Shown: positions 19,802 through 28,216, counted from the stretch's first letter. The stretch is 64,000 bases of DNA from Parabacteroides distasonis ATCC 8503 (GCF_000012845.1 NC_009615.1:767501-831500); one strand, 5' to 3'. Made by a program: numbers and translations. Notes: generated by a model not told the origin, from the sequence alone.

Positions 19802-19999
19802 ATGCCTAAGATGAAGACTAATTCCGGTGCCAAAAAGAGGTTCGCCCTTACCGGATCAGGAAAGATCAAAAGAAAACACGCTTTTAAGAGTCATATCTTA
19901 ACAAAGAAGACTAAGAAGCAAAAGAGAAATCTTACTCACACGGGTTTGGTAGCTAGTGTTGACGTAAGCAACGTAAAGCAGATGCTTTGCATGAAGTAA
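19802..19999 (+). CDS. rpmI: 50S ribosomal protein L35
   Basis: The 65-residue basic protein begins [20 protein letters not shown], a typical bL35 start, and has the expected length. It lies between infC and rplT. The 105-nt gap to rplT holds a nested hairpin. Confidence 0.97.
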   Translation: MPKMKTNSGAKKRFALTGSGKIKRKHAFKSHILTKKTKKQKRNLTHTGLVASVDVSNVKQMLCMK

Positions 20000-20041
20000 T
20001 CTTTATTCATTAAGCGAGTTTTATAACGATTTTTATTAACC

Positions 20042-20088
20042 GAATGCATTAGCAATCAAGTTCATCCTACGAGATGACGCTAACATTC
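20042..20088 (+). promoter_or_regulatory. Nested hairpin between rpmI and rplT, possible L20 control element
   Basis: Three stacked helices can form. GAATG (20042-20046) pairs with CATTC (20084-20088). TTAGC (20049-20053) pairs with GCTAA (20079-20083). TCATC (20062-20066) pairs with GATGA (20073-20077). The internal loop is asymmetric (8 nt against 1 nt) and the cap is a 6-nt loop. L20 is known to repress its own operon by binding mRNA in other bacteria. That this hairpin does so is inference. Confidence 0.45.
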
Positions 20089-20104
20089 AAAACAGATTAG
20101 AATT

Positions 20105-20449
20105 ATGCCTAGATCAGTAAATCATGTTGCTTCAAGAGCAAAAAGAAAACGGATTTTAAAACTAACCCGCGGTTATTATGGTGCACGTAAGAACGTTTGG
20201 ACCGTAGCGAAGAATACATGGGAAAAAGGTTTGACTTATGCTTTCCGCGACCGTCGTAACAAGAAACGTAATTTCCGTGCTTTGTGGATTCAGCGTATCA
20301 ACGCTGCCGCTCGTATGGAAGGTTTGTCTTACTCTCGCCTAATGGGTGCTTTGCACGCTGCCGGTATCGAGATCAACCGTAAGGTTTTGGCAGACTTGGC
20401 CGTTAACCATCCGGAAGCATTCAAGGCTATCGTAGCTAAAGTAAAATAA
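20105..20449 (+). CDS. rplT: 50S ribosomal protein L20
   Basis: The 114-residue basic protein begins [20 protein letters not shown] and has the bL20 core with [10 protein letters not shown] and [17 protein letters not shown]. It is an early assembly protein of the 50S subunit and, in several bacteria, the autoregulator of its operon. A strong terminator follows at 20471. Confidence 0.98.
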   Translation: MPRSVNHVASRAKRKRILKLTRGYYGARKNVWTVAKNTWEKGLTYAFRDRRNKKRNFRALWIQRINAAARMEGLSYSRLMGALHAAGIEINRKVLADLAVNHPEAFKAIVAKVK

Positions 20450-20470
20450 GATTTTTGCTATATAGTTAAT

Positions 20471-20503
20471 AAAGAGCCTCCCCGAAAAGGAGGCTCTTTT
20501 TTT
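20471..20503 (+). terminator. Terminator after rplT
   Basis: The 11-bp stem AAAGAGCCTCC (20471-20481) with GGAGGCTCTTT (20489-20499) has a 7-nt loop and is followed by T residues. Confidence 0.93.
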
Positions 20504-20513
20504 GTTGTTTTTG

Positions 20514-20545
20514 TTTGGTCATGTCGATACGATTACATATCTTTG
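20514..20545 (+). promoter_or_regulatory. Promoter of the 6S-like RNA
   Basis: TTTG at 20514-20517 and TATCTTTG at 20538-20545 are 20 bp apart, a consensus Bacteroidota promoter. No convincing ORF follows, which supports a non-coding transcript starting near 20552. Confidence 0.8.
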
Positions 20546-20551
20546 TAACAA

Positions 20552-20755
20552 GAAAAAAGATAAACAGGGAATGAGTTAAGCCGCACTTGTTCGATTGGGA
20601 AACTCATCAGTTTATTTTAATTCCGAGACATAGCTCTTGTCGCCAATGGCGGGCCGCGCCCTTCGGGGTATGCTTAGCACGGCGGATTACAAAGGTGGCA
20701 AAGCACTCAAATCCTGTCATACGGAGTTTGTTCATATCTACAGTGCGGCTTTTTC
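20552..20755 (+). ncRNA. Probable Bacteroidales-1 / 6S-like RNA
   Basis: A perfect 10-bp closing helix joins AAGCCGCACT (20578-20587) to AGTGCGGCTT (20742-20751), and U residues follow. A second helix (AAACTC 20600-20605 with GAGTTT 20724-20729) leaves a large bubble of about 12 nt on each side, a 6S-like layout. The interior holds GC-rich hairpins such as CCCTTCGGG. A consensus promoter precedes it. Its position just downstream of rplT is the one reported for the Bacteroidales-1 motif, which I recall being proposed as the Bacteroidales 6S RNA. 6S RNA binds the RNA polymerase holoenzyme. A covariance-model search would settle it. Confidence 0.72.
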
Positions 20756-20762
20756 AAATAGG

Positions 20763-20796
20763 GAAGAGGATCTTTAATTAGATTCTCTTCTTTTTT
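20763..20796 (+). terminator. Terminator downstream of the 6S-like RNA
   Basis: GAAGAGGATC (20763-20772) pairs with GATTCTCTTC (20781-20790), with one G-U pair, and TTTTTT follows. The primary transcript may run to here and be trimmed to the closing helix. Confidence 0.8.
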
Positions 20797-21054
20797 ATGC
20801 GGTTCACGCAGATAGTCTCGTTAGCTCATATAAGTAGTCTTCTGAAGATAAAGTGAATTATTTTGAAAATAAATTAGGTTTTATAGTTGGTAATCCAAAA
20901 AGAATGCTTTCCTTTGTAGCAACAAACAAAAGATAGTTTGTCTTGCTCTTTATCTTCGAGTTTCTATTCTCAGTAATGATAATATATTCTTCTAGAAATC
21001 GATCTTCACTAACATCACTTGTTTTATTATTAATTTATTTTTAATTTTTTTCGT

Positions 21055-21300
21055 ATGAATATTTACATTGGAAACTTGAGTTATCGAGTAAGAGAATCTG
21101 ATTTGCAACAAGTATTAGAAGAGTATGGTATTGTTGATTCAGTAAAGTTAATTGTTGATCGTGATACTAGACGTTCTAAGGGTTTCGCTTTCGCTGAAAT
21201 GCCTAACGTTGATGAGGCTCAAAAAGCTATCGAGGAATTAAACCAAGCTGAGTACGAAGGTCGTCAGATGGTTGTAAAAGAAGCAATTCCTAGACGTTAA
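21055..21300 (+). CDS. RNA-binding protein with a single RRM domain
   Basis: The 81-residue protein is essentially one RNA recognition motif. RNP-2 is IYIGNLSYRV near the N-terminus and RNP-1 is RSKGFAFAEM at about residues 42-51. It matches the small Rbp proteins of Bacteroides, which act as post-transcriptional regulators in a phylum lacking typical Hfq. Upstream, 20797-21054 holds no gene and is A/T-rich. A long 5' leader is likely, with a near-consensus element TTCCTTTG around 20911. RNA targets are unknown. Confidence 0.93.
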   Translation: MNIYIGNLSYRVRESDLQQVLEEYGIVDSVKLIVDRDTRRSKGFAFAEMPNVDEAQKAIEELNQAEYEGRQMVVKEAIPRR

Positions 21301-21332
21301 TTTTAGAAGATATACATCTTAAAATAACTCTG

Positions 21333-21366
21333 AAGCGGGGAGACGATAGTCTTTCCGCTTTTTTGA
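21333..21366 (+). terminator. Terminator after the RRM gene
   Basis: A 12-bp stem joins AAGCGGGGAGAC (21333-21344) to GTCTTTCCGCTT (21349-21360) around a GATA loop, and a T-run follows. Confidence 0.9.
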
Positions 21367-21392
21367 TATTGTCTATTATTGTTGTATATTTA
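21362..21392 (+). promoter_or_regulatory. Promoter of the GH20-GH92 pair
   Basis: TTTG (21362-21365) overlaps the T-run of the preceding terminator. TATATTTA (21385-21392) follows after 19 bp and differs from TAnnTTTG only in the last base. Confidence 0.5.
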
Positions 21393-21427
21393 CGCACCAA
21401 GAATAACACAACTAAAAAATAAGTATT

Positions 21428-23605
21428 ATGACGTTGCCAAAACGGTCTTGCATGAAAGTAACCGGACTTGCTCTCGCTTGTTCCTCACTACTTTTTTCCT
21501 GTGCTCCCAAGGAGGTTCCGCAGGTGAATTTAATCCCTAAGCCGGCCCATATCGAGGTGACTGGCGGTTATTTCAAAGTAGATAGTAATCTCATATTCGG
21601 GAATGATCAATCGGGTACGATCCGTTACGTGGTCGATGAGTCTTTTAATGGCGGGAATCCGGAAGGATATGCGTTGGACGTGACCGAGAAGGGGATTGAG
21701 TTGAGAGCCGCCTCTAAATCCGGATTGTTTTACGGGGAACAAACGTTGCGCCAGCTGTATACGTCGAAAGGGATTCCTTGCGTATCGATCCAAGATAATC
21801 CCCGTTTCCCGTATCGTGGCTTGCATCTGGATGTCTCCCGTCATTTCTTCCCGAAAGAGGAGGTGATGAAGTTATTGAACGTCATGTCTTATTATAAATT
21901 GAATACGCTTCATATGCATTTGACGGATGCCGGTGGTTGGCGTATCCAGATGGATAAATACCCGAAACTGACTACGGACGTGGCTTTCCGTACGGAATCC
22001 GATTGGCAGAAATGGTGGGATGGAAAGGATCGCAAGTATCTGCCGGAAGGAACTCCGGGGGCATATGGCGGTTATTTTACGAAAGAAGATATCCGTGAGA
22101 TCGTGGATTACGCTACGGCCCGGCATATTAATATAATACCGGAAATCGAATTCCCGGGGCATTCGGACGAGGTGTTCGTGGCGTACCCGGAGTTGAGTTG
22201 TGCCGGCAAACCTTATACGACGGGTGATTTCTGCATCGGCAACGAGAAATCGTTTACGTTCATGGAGGATGTATTGTCCGAGGTGATCGAGTTGTTCCCT
22301 TCCGAATATATCCATATCGGGGGAGACGAGGCCGGGAAGGGAGCTTGGAAGACCTGCCCGAAATGTCAAGGCTTGATGCGCCGGAACGGGATGAAGGACG
22401 TGGATGAGTTGCAGAGCTATATGATTCATCGTGCCGAGGAATTCCTGATTTCCAAAGGCCGCAAATTGATCGGTTGGGATGAGATTCTGGAAGGGGGCTT
22501 GGCTCCGGAGGCTACCGTCATGTCTTGGCGGGGTGAGGAAGGGGGAATCAAGTCCGCTCGCATGGGACACAACGTGGTCATGACACCGGGTGGTTATATG
22601 TATTTCGATTTCTATCAAGCCGATCCGAAGACACAGCCGTATGCCATCGGCGGTTATACGCCGATTAAGCGGGCGTACAGTTATAATCCGGTGCCTATGG
22701 ATTCGTTGACTGCCGAGGAAAGTAAGCATATCCTAGGGGTACAGGCGAATACATGGACGGAGTATATCAAGGATGAGAAGCATCTGGAGTATATGATGTT
22801 CCCTCGTGCCTTGGCGGTCGCCGAGATTGGATGGACTCCGCAAGAGGATCGTAGTTGGGAGGATTTTAAGCCTCGTATGAACGCTAATATCCCGGTTCTG
22901 CAACGGATGGGTATCCATACGTTCACGCTCTCGGACGAGATTGAGACCACGATGGAGGTAGATACCTTGCGGCGAGAGATCAAGGTCATGTTGGATGCGG
23001 AGAAATATCCGGCGGAGATACGTTACACGACAGACGGCTCTATTCCCACCGCCTCTTCCCGGGTCTATAACGGCCCGATCGTGGTGAAAGACTCCGCTGA
23101 TATCAAGGCCGCTATCTTCCGTGACGGGCAGCTTCAAGGAACGCCTACCGAGAAGAAGGTGGATTATCACCGGGGTATCAATAAGCCTATACATTATAAT
23201 AGTAAGCTGTATAGCGGTTATATGGCGGGTGGCATGAACGCCTTGCTGGACGGTTACAGGGGAGGCTTGACTTATCTGGACGGTCGTTGGCAGGGTTATT
23301 TGAATGACTTGGATTGCGTGGTGGACATGGGCGAGGTGACGGATATCCATAAGGTATCGTCCCGCTTTATGCAATTGATCGGCCCGGGCGTGTACCAACC
23401 GGGAGAGGTGGAGTTGCTGACATCGGAAGACGGGGAGAGCTATATCTCGCAGGGAGTTATCCCTACTACGATATCCAATACGGATAAAGACCTGTCTTTT
23501 CAGGAATACACGTTTAACGGCGATTGGAAAGCCCGTTATATCCGTATCAAGGCAAAAGAGGCGAATAAGGGTTTCATCTTCACGGATGAGATCGTGATCT
23601 GGTAA
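21428..23605 (+). CDS. Beta-N-acetylhexosaminidase, GH20 lipoprotein
   Basis: The enzyme releases terminal N-acetylhexosamine from host or bacterial glycans by substrate-assisted catalysis. The 725-residue product has a lipoprotein signal (lipobox LLFSC, about residues 21-25), so it probably sits on a membrane. A GH20b-like domain (about 30-135) is followed by the GH20 barrel with RGLHLDVSRHFFP and the catalytic pair D300-E301 in HIGGDEAG. The C-terminus has a chitobiase-like segment (TTDGSIPTASSRVYNGP) and a beta-sandwich. The GH92 gene lies 40 nt downstream, so both probably act on the same N-glycan-type substrates. Confidence 0.94.
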   Translation: MTLPKRSCMKVTGLALACSSLLFSCAPKEVPQVNLIPKPAHIEVTGGYFKVDSNLIFGNDQSGTIRYVVDESFNGGNPEGYALDVTEKGIELRAASKSGLFYGEQTLRQLYTSKGIPCVSIQDNPRFPYRGLHLDVSRHFFPKEEVMKLLNVMSYYKLNTLHMHLTDAGGWRIQMDKYPKLTTDVAFRTESDWQKWWDGKDRKYLPEGTPGAYGGYFTKEDIREIVDYATARHINIIPEIEFPGHSDEVFVAYPELSCAGKPYTTGDFCIGNEKSFTFMEDVLSEVIELFPSEYIHIGGDEAGKGAWKTCPKCQGLMRRNGMKDVDELQSYMIHRAEEFLISKGRKLIGWDEILEGGLAPEATVMSWRGEEGGIKSARMGHNVVMTPGGYMYFDFYQADPKTQPYAIGGYTPIKRAYSYNPVPMDSLTAEESKHILGVQANTWTEYIKDEKHLEYMMFPRALAVAEIGWTPQEDRSWEDFKPRMNANIPVLQRMGIHTFTLSDEIETTMEVDTLRREIKVMLDAEKYPAEIRYTTDGSIPTASSRVYNGPIVVKDSADIKAAIFRDGQLQGTPTEKKVDYHRGINKPIHYNSKLYSGYMAGGMNALLDGYRGGLTYLDGRWQGYLNDLDCVVDMGEVTDIHKVSSRFMQLIGPGVYQPGEVELLTSEDGESYISQGVIPTTISNTDKDLSFQEYTFNGDWKARYIRIKAKEANKGFIFTDEIVIW

Positions 23606-23645
23606 GTATGAATCAATTAATTATCAACTAAAATACATTTATCAA

Positions 23646-25889
23646 ATGAAGAAACAGCTAATGACCTTCCTGTTGTGTGGTAGCCTGTTCGCTACGGCAC
23701 AGCAACCGGTAGATTATGTGAACCCCTTCATCGGTACGAGCAATTACGGTACGACGAATCCCGGCGCGGTTTGTCCGCAGGGTATGATGAGCGTGGTTCC
23801 TTTCAACGTCATGGGGTCGGAGAAGAATCGTTTTGACAAGGATAGTCAATGGTGGTCTACTCCTTACTCGGCAGACAATAAATTCTTTACGGGATTCGCC
23901 CACGGTAGCTTGAGCGGCGTGGGATGCCCGGAGCTGGGAGGTTTGCTATTGATGCCGACAACGGGCGAGTTGAACGTGGACTATAAGGCTTACGGCAGTG
24001 AGTACAAGGACGAGGTGGCTCACCCCGGTTATTATAGCAATACCTTGACCAAGTATAATATCAAGGCGGAGGCTACTGCCAGCATGCGTACGGGCTTGAG
24101 CCGTTTTACCTTCCCGAAAGGGAAGAGCCATATCCTCTTGAACCTAGGCGAGGGCTTGACGAACGAGACCGGCGCCACGGTACGTATCGTGAATGATACG
24201 GAGATCGAGGGGAGTAAGCTTTTAGGTACGTTCTGCTATAATCCACAGGCCGTATTCCCGGTTTACTTCGTGATGAAGGTAAACAAGGCCCCGAAGAAGA
24301 TGGGTTATTGGAAGAAACAACGTGAGATGAAGGGGGTAGAGGCCGAATGGGATATCTACTCCGGCAAGTATAAGTTATATACCAGTTATACCCGTGAGAT
24401 GAGCGGAGACGATGTCGGCGTATGGTTCGATTACGATACGGACGAGGGCGAGGCTATCGAGGTGAAGATGGGTATCTCGTACGTGAGCATCGAGAACGCC
24501 CGCCTGAACATGAATACGGAGCAGCCCGGCTTCGATTTCGACAAGGTCCGTACGGCGGCTAGTACGATGTGGAACAAGGATCTTTCCAAGGTACAAGTGG
24601 AAGGGGGTACGAAAGACGAGAAAACGATATTCTATACCGGTATGTATCATTTGCTGATCCATCCGAATATCCTGCAAGACGTGAACGGCGAGTACCCGAT
24701 GATGGAGAGCCTGAAAGTAGGCCATACCACCGGAAACCGTTATACGGTCTTCTCCCTGTGGGATACGTACCGCAACGTAAGTACCCTGATGACCTTGCTC
24801 TATCCGGAGCGTCAATTAGATATTATCCGTACGATGCTGGATATGTACCGGGAAAACGGTTGGTTACCGAAATGGGAGCTTTACGGACGTGAGACCTTTA
24901 CGATGGAGGGCGATCCCTCGATCCCGTATATCGTAGACGCATGGATGCGCGGCTTGCGTGACTTTGATGAGCAAACCGCTTATGAGGCGATGCGTAAAGG
25001 CGCTACTACCCCGGGAGAGTTCAACCTGCTTCGTCCGGACGCGAACGATTATTTCAGCAAGGGCTATGTTCCTTTGCGTGAGCAATACGATAACTCCGTA
25101 TCTCATGCGCTGGAATATTATATCGCCGACTGGAACTTGGCTAATTTCGCTCAAGCCTTGGGTAAGAAAGAGGATGCCAAGTTATTCCGTGACCGTTCTT
25201 TAGGTTACAAGCATTATTATAGCAAGGAGTTCGGAACGCTGCGTCCGATCTTGCCGGACGGCACCTTCTACGCTCCGTTCGATCCGAAACAAGGCGAGAA
25301 CTTCGAGCCTAGTCCCGGTTTCCATGAAGGCAACGCATGGAATTATACGTTTTATGTTCCTCACGATATCAAGGGACTGGCCAAATTGATGGGAGGCGAT
25401 AAGAAATTTGTCGATCATTTGCAGAAGGTATTCGATGACGGCAATTATGATCCCGCCAACGAGCCGGATATCGCTTATCCTTATTTGTTTAGCTATTTCA
25501 AGGGAGAGGCTTGGCGTACCCAGAAGTTGGTCCGTCAGTTGTTGAAGGATTGCTATCATAACGCCCCGAACGGTGTCCCGGGTAACGAGGATACAGGCAC
25601 GATGTCCGCTTGGGCTATTTTCTCCATGATGGGCTTCTACCCAGCTTGTCCGGGCGACGTGAACTATGTATTGACTTCCCCGACTTTCGATAAGGTTACG
25701 ATCCAGCTCGACAAGAAATTCTATCCTAAAGGCGAATTGGTAATCGAGTCTAAGCATAGTAATCCGGAAGCGATCTACATCAAGGACGTTTTCGCCGGCG
25801 ATAAAAAGCTAAAGGGCTACACCATCTCGCAAGAGGAATTGGTGAATGCCGGAACCTTGCGTTATATCCTCGAGGATACGCATAAGTAA
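23646..25889 (+). CDS. GH92 alpha-mannosidase (probably alpha-1,2)
   Basis: This calcium-dependent exo-alpha-mannosidase is 747 residues long with a signal peptide (cleavage likely after LFATAQ). GH92 hallmarks are the N-terminal VDYVNPFIGTSNYGTTNPGA and GFAHGSLSGVGCPELGG, and in the catalytic half FSLWDTYRN, MEGDPSIPYIVDAW and GVPGNEDTGTMSAWAIFSMMG. Linkage preference within GH92 cannot be read with certainty. It is cotranscribed with the GH20 gene and ends at a strong convergent terminator. Confidence 0.94.
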   Translation: MKKQLMTFLLCGSLFATAQQPVDYVNPFIGTSNYGTTNPGAVCPQGMMSVVPFNVMGSEKNRFDKDSQWWSTPYSADNKFFTGFAHGSLSGVGCPELGGLLLMPTTGELNVDYKAYGSEYKDEVAHPGYYSNTLTKYNIKAEATASMRTGLSRFTFPKGKSHILLNLGEGLTNETGATVRIVNDTEIEGSKLLGTFCYNPQAVFPVYFVMKVNKAPKKMGYWKKQREMKGVEAEWDIYSGKYKLYTSYTREMSGDDVGVWFDYDTDEGEAIEVKMGISYVSIENARLNMNTEQPGFDFDKVRTAASTMWNKDLSKVQVEGGTKDEKTIFYTGMYHLLIHPNILQDVNGEYPMMESLKVGHTTGNRYTVFSLWDTYRNVSTLMTLLYPERQLDIIRTMLDMYRENGWLPKWELYGRETFTMEGDPSIPYIVDAWMRGLRDFDEQTAYEAMRKGATTPGEFNLLRPDANDYFSKGYVPLREQYDNSVSHALEYYIADWNLANFAQALGKKEDAKLFRDRSLGYKHYYSKEFGTLRPILPDGTFYAPFDPKQGENFEPSPGFHEGNAWNYTFYVPHDIKGLAKLMGGDKKFVDHLQKVFDDGNYDPANEPDIAYPYLFSYFKGEAWRTQKLVRQLLKDCYHNAPNGVPGNEDTGTMSAWAIFSMMGFYPACPGDVNYVLTSPTFDKVTIQLDKKFYPKGELVIESKHSNPEAIYIKDVFAGDKKLKGYTISQEELVNAGTLRYILEDTHK

Positions 25890-25921
25890 GCCAAGATAAA
25901 GATATACCGAATTTGATATTT

Positions 25922-25977
25922 ACCGGACGCAGATGACACCGACAAGCACGGGTGATCTGCGTCCGGTTTATTTTTTG
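25922..25977. terminator. Bidirectional terminator between GH92 and corA
   Basis: A 13-bp perfect stem joins ACCGGACGCAGAT (25922-25934) to ATCTGCGTCCGGT (25955-25967). The T-rich tail on the + strand ends at 25977. The two genes converge here. Confidence 0.88.
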
Positions 25978-25982
25978 ATATC

Positions 25983-26909
25983 CTAGAACCATTTGATCTT
26001 CCTGAATATAAAAAAGGCCGTAGCGGATAGCAAGATCGAGAGCAAGATGATAACCACGAAACCATGCGGCATATCCTCCATGTAGATCGGGACGTTCATC
26101 CCGTAGAAGCTAGCGATTAATGTCGGAACCATTAAGATAATGGAAAGTGATGTCATACGTTTCATGATCGTGTTCACGTTGTTGGAGATGATAGAGGCGA
26201 AAGCGTCCATCGTACCCGTAAGAATATCGCTATAGATATTTACCGTGTTATGGGCCTGTTTCAACTCGATCTCCACGTCCTCCACCAAATCCTTGTCGAT
26301 ATATTGCGGCTCTTGGAAAATATTCTGGAGCTTGGCCAGCATCACCTCATTCCCGCGGATGGAGGTGTTGAAGAATACCATGCTCTTCTCCAGCTTCATC
26401 AACGCTAGCAGATCCTCGTTACGGATGCTTTTCTCTAACGCCTTTTCCGCCTCGGTGACGGCGTAATTGATTTGTTTCAGGTATTTAAGGAACCATACGG
26501 CCGATGAGTGGATCAGCCGGAGGATCAACTCATACTTGTTTTTAATCTGGAGTTCCTTCCGTTGGGTATAGCGGATGAAATCGGGGATCAAGTCCGTCTT
26601 ATGGTAACATACGCTTACGATGATCTCATTGTTCGTGATGATACCGATCGGCACCGTATTGAACGGGATGTCATGATCTTGGTTCTGCAACGGGATACGT
26701 AAGATGGTAAGCAACCAATTCCCCTCGTACTCGATACGGGGACGCTCGTCCGTATCGGCTATATCGCTCAAGAATGATTCGGGTACGTTAAATCGATCCA
26801 TCAAGAATTGAAGATCTTCGGGAGTCGGGCACTCTACGTTTACCCAACTGTTAGGAAGCCATTGGTTCTTCTCCACATAACCGGCCTCACAATAAAGAAA
26901 TTGTCTCAT
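25983..26909 (-). CDS. corA: CorA-family divalent cation (Mg2+/Co2+) transporter
   Basis: The 308-residue protein has a large N-terminal cytoplasmic domain, a long helical stalk and two C-terminal membrane segments. The family's pore signature YGMNVPIYMED lies between them. CorA forms pentameric Mg2+ channels gated by intracellular Mg2+. The ATG is preceded at 5 nt by AAAGGAGG (26915-26922), a strong Shine-Dalgarno that is rare in this phylum. The leader of about 120 nt contains a short ORF and a hairpin. Confidence 0.93.
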   Translation of the reverse strand: MRQFLYCEAGYVEKNQWLPNSWVNVECPTPEDLQFLMDRFNVPESFLSDIADTDERPRIEYEGNWLLTILRIPLQNQDHDIPFNTVPIGIITNNEIIVSVCYHKTDLIPDFIRYTQRKELQIKNKYELILRLIHSSAVWFLKYLKQINYAVTEAEKALEKSIRNEDLLALMKLEKSMVFFNTSIRGNEVMLAKLQNIFQEPQYIDKDLVEDVEIELKQAHNTVNIYSDILTGTMDAFASIISNNVNTIMKRMTSLSIILMVPTLIASFYGMNVPIYMEDMPHGFVVIILLSILLSATAFFIFRKIKWF

Positions 26910-27064
26910 TATTGCCTCCTTTCGTGTTTAATCCGAGCAGAGGATCAATGAAACCCTCCGCCTCGTTAGTTCATACTCTGTTTTGTTTCTAGCGGGATAC
27001 TGTCGTCCATAATTTGATAATTACTTATTACGGCGCAAAGATAATACTTTTTTACGTAAGTAAA
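26910..27064 (-). promoter_or_regulatory. corA promoter and structured leader with a 14-codon upstream ORF
   Basis: On the minus strand, TTTA (27064-27061) and TATCTTTG (27043-27036) are 17 bp apart and form a promoter. The leader then holds an ATG at 27010-27008 opening MDDSIPLETKQSMN, with its stop at 26968-26966. Right after the stop, CGAGGCGGAGG (26965-26955) can pair with CCTCTGCTCG (26943-26934), with one bulged G. The Shine-Dalgarno of corA is at 26922-26915. The arrangement resembles leader-peptide control, but translation of the small ORF is unproven. Confidence 0.5.
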
Positions 27065-27119
27065 GTTATGTCGCTGTATGCTGACAGCAATATTGTTGCC
27101 AGTTTACGTTAGCATAGGC

Positions 27120-27230
27120 TTACTTCTCTGAGAGTATTGCGATACTTCTGGTAATAGTACTGGAGTACTTTCACGAAAGTACCCGAGTACTTCCTAAGAA
27201 GTACTCCAATACTTCTTAGGAAGTACTGGC
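27120..27230. repeat. Tandem array of five 22-bp palindromic units (GTACTTC/GAAGTAC type)
   Basis: Units lie at 27120-27141, 27142-27164, 27165-27186, 27187-27208 and 27209-27230 (22, 23, 22, 22 and 22 nt). The last three begin (G/A)TACTT and contain perfect or near-perfect inverted arms: GTACTTTC with GAAAGTAC, GAGTACTTC with GAAGTACTC, and AATACTTC with GAAGTACT. Flanks at 27065-27119 and 27231-27286 hold nothing recognised. The array lies between the stop of the lipoprotein gene and the promoter of corA, both on the minus strand. Confidence 0.75.
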
Positions 27231-27286
27231 CGTCTATTCAATCCCGCATTTTCCCTCTTCGTTGAAGTAGAAGAAGAGCCCGGTAT

Positions 27287-28180
27287 CTATGCTGACCGGG
27301 CCATGGCTTCTCTTCCTCCCTTGAACTCGGCCATGGGGCGAGGCTCGTGGAGCCGGCTGGCGAAGCGTGTGTATTCCTCATAATCTTCCGGGTTATCGGA
27401 TAGGTAGAATGTGGCGGTTAAAGGGTAATGGACGAGGCCGGCGCCATGTCCGGTGCTGACGCTCTTATGCACCCGGTACAATCCCGGTGGGTTTTCCTTG
27501 AGTTCGGGTAGCAAGGTGGCCGAGAAATCGTCTCTTGTCTGGTTAGGAAAGATCGGATAGCCGAGAGCGACGAAGGCGGTGGGTTGCGGGATTCCTTTCC
27601 ATGCCCTCCCGTCGAAACGCTCGATGAAATACTCTTCGCCTCCCATCCCTTCCAGGTCGGTATGGTTGGTGATAGCGATCTCGATCCGCTCGATGTTGGT
27701 TGGGTAGACGTTCGGTCTTACTCGCATGGAGAAGTGGGTGGTGTCCATGCTGATAGCTTCCTCGGGTGGCCGGTCGTAAGGGCCTCCGCCGATCCGGATG
27801 AGGGGCGAGTCGAATACGTACGTCTTAAATGCTTTTACATACGGAGCTTCCACTATGATAAGCTGTAGGAAGACGGAGTCGTCCGTGTTCCAGAGGGAGG
27901 CCATGTTTCTGCGGATCTTCCGGAGATGCGGGGGAAGGGTATCGTATTCCTTGCCGAAGAACAATTCTATGCTGTCCCGTATCTGCTTGGCGGTCCATCC
28001 TTCCGTGGAAACTGAAGATGCGGCATGGGTATCAGTCGGTAACGGTAGGGTATCTTGCCGTGCTATGGATTGGGAGTCGGCTGAGTAGTCGCTACTGTTT
28101 TCCCCTTTCTTTTGTTTGGTATGGCAGCCGTATAATAGGCAGCCGCCCATGATAACTAATCCGATAAAATACGCTTTCAT
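27287..28180 (-). CDS. Lipoprotein with bacterial Ig-like domain
   Basis: The 297-residue protein has a lipoprotein signal (lipobox LLYGC around residues 15-19), then a Ser/Thr-rich linker to about residue 60. A helical part follows, then a beta-rich domain (about 145-265) with MRVRPNVYPTNIERIEIAI, YFIERFDGRAWKGIPQPTA and PPGLYRVHKSV. These patterns resemble the bacterial Ig-like family often called Big_14. The C-terminal 30 residues are charged. It probably faces the periplasm or the surface. The ligand is unknown and no operon partner is visible. Confidence 0.75.
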   Translation of the reverse strand: MKAYFIGLVIMGGCLLYGCHTKQKKGENSSDYSADSQSIARQDTLPLPTDTHAASSVSTEGWTAKQIRDSIELFFGKEYDTLPPHLRKIRRNMASLWNTDDSVFLQLIIVEAPYVKAFKTYVFDSPLIRIGGGPYDRPPEEAISMDTTHFSMRVRPNVYPTNIERIEIAITNHTDLEGMGGEEYFIERFDGRAWKGIPQPTAFVALGYPIFPNQTRDDFSATLLPELKENPPGLYRVHKSVSTGHGAGLVHYPLTATFYLSDNPEDYEEYTRFASRLHEPRPMAEFKGGREAMARSA

Positions 28181-28216
28181 GATTCGACAGGTTTTAATTC
28201 CTAAATATAAAGAATC

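Noticed and set aside
20587..20781. 64-codon ORF downstream of rplT
   Set aside because: It lies within the structured 6S-like RNA, starts with TTG, and has no protein-like conservation that I recognise.
21872..22729. 285-codon minus-strand ORF inside the GH20 gene
   Set aside because: It is a shadow of the catalytic domain coding sequence, with no family resemblance.
27120..27230. CRISPR array
   Set aside because: Units are contiguous at 22-23 nt with no unique spacers and no cas genes. The same applies to 47770-47886.
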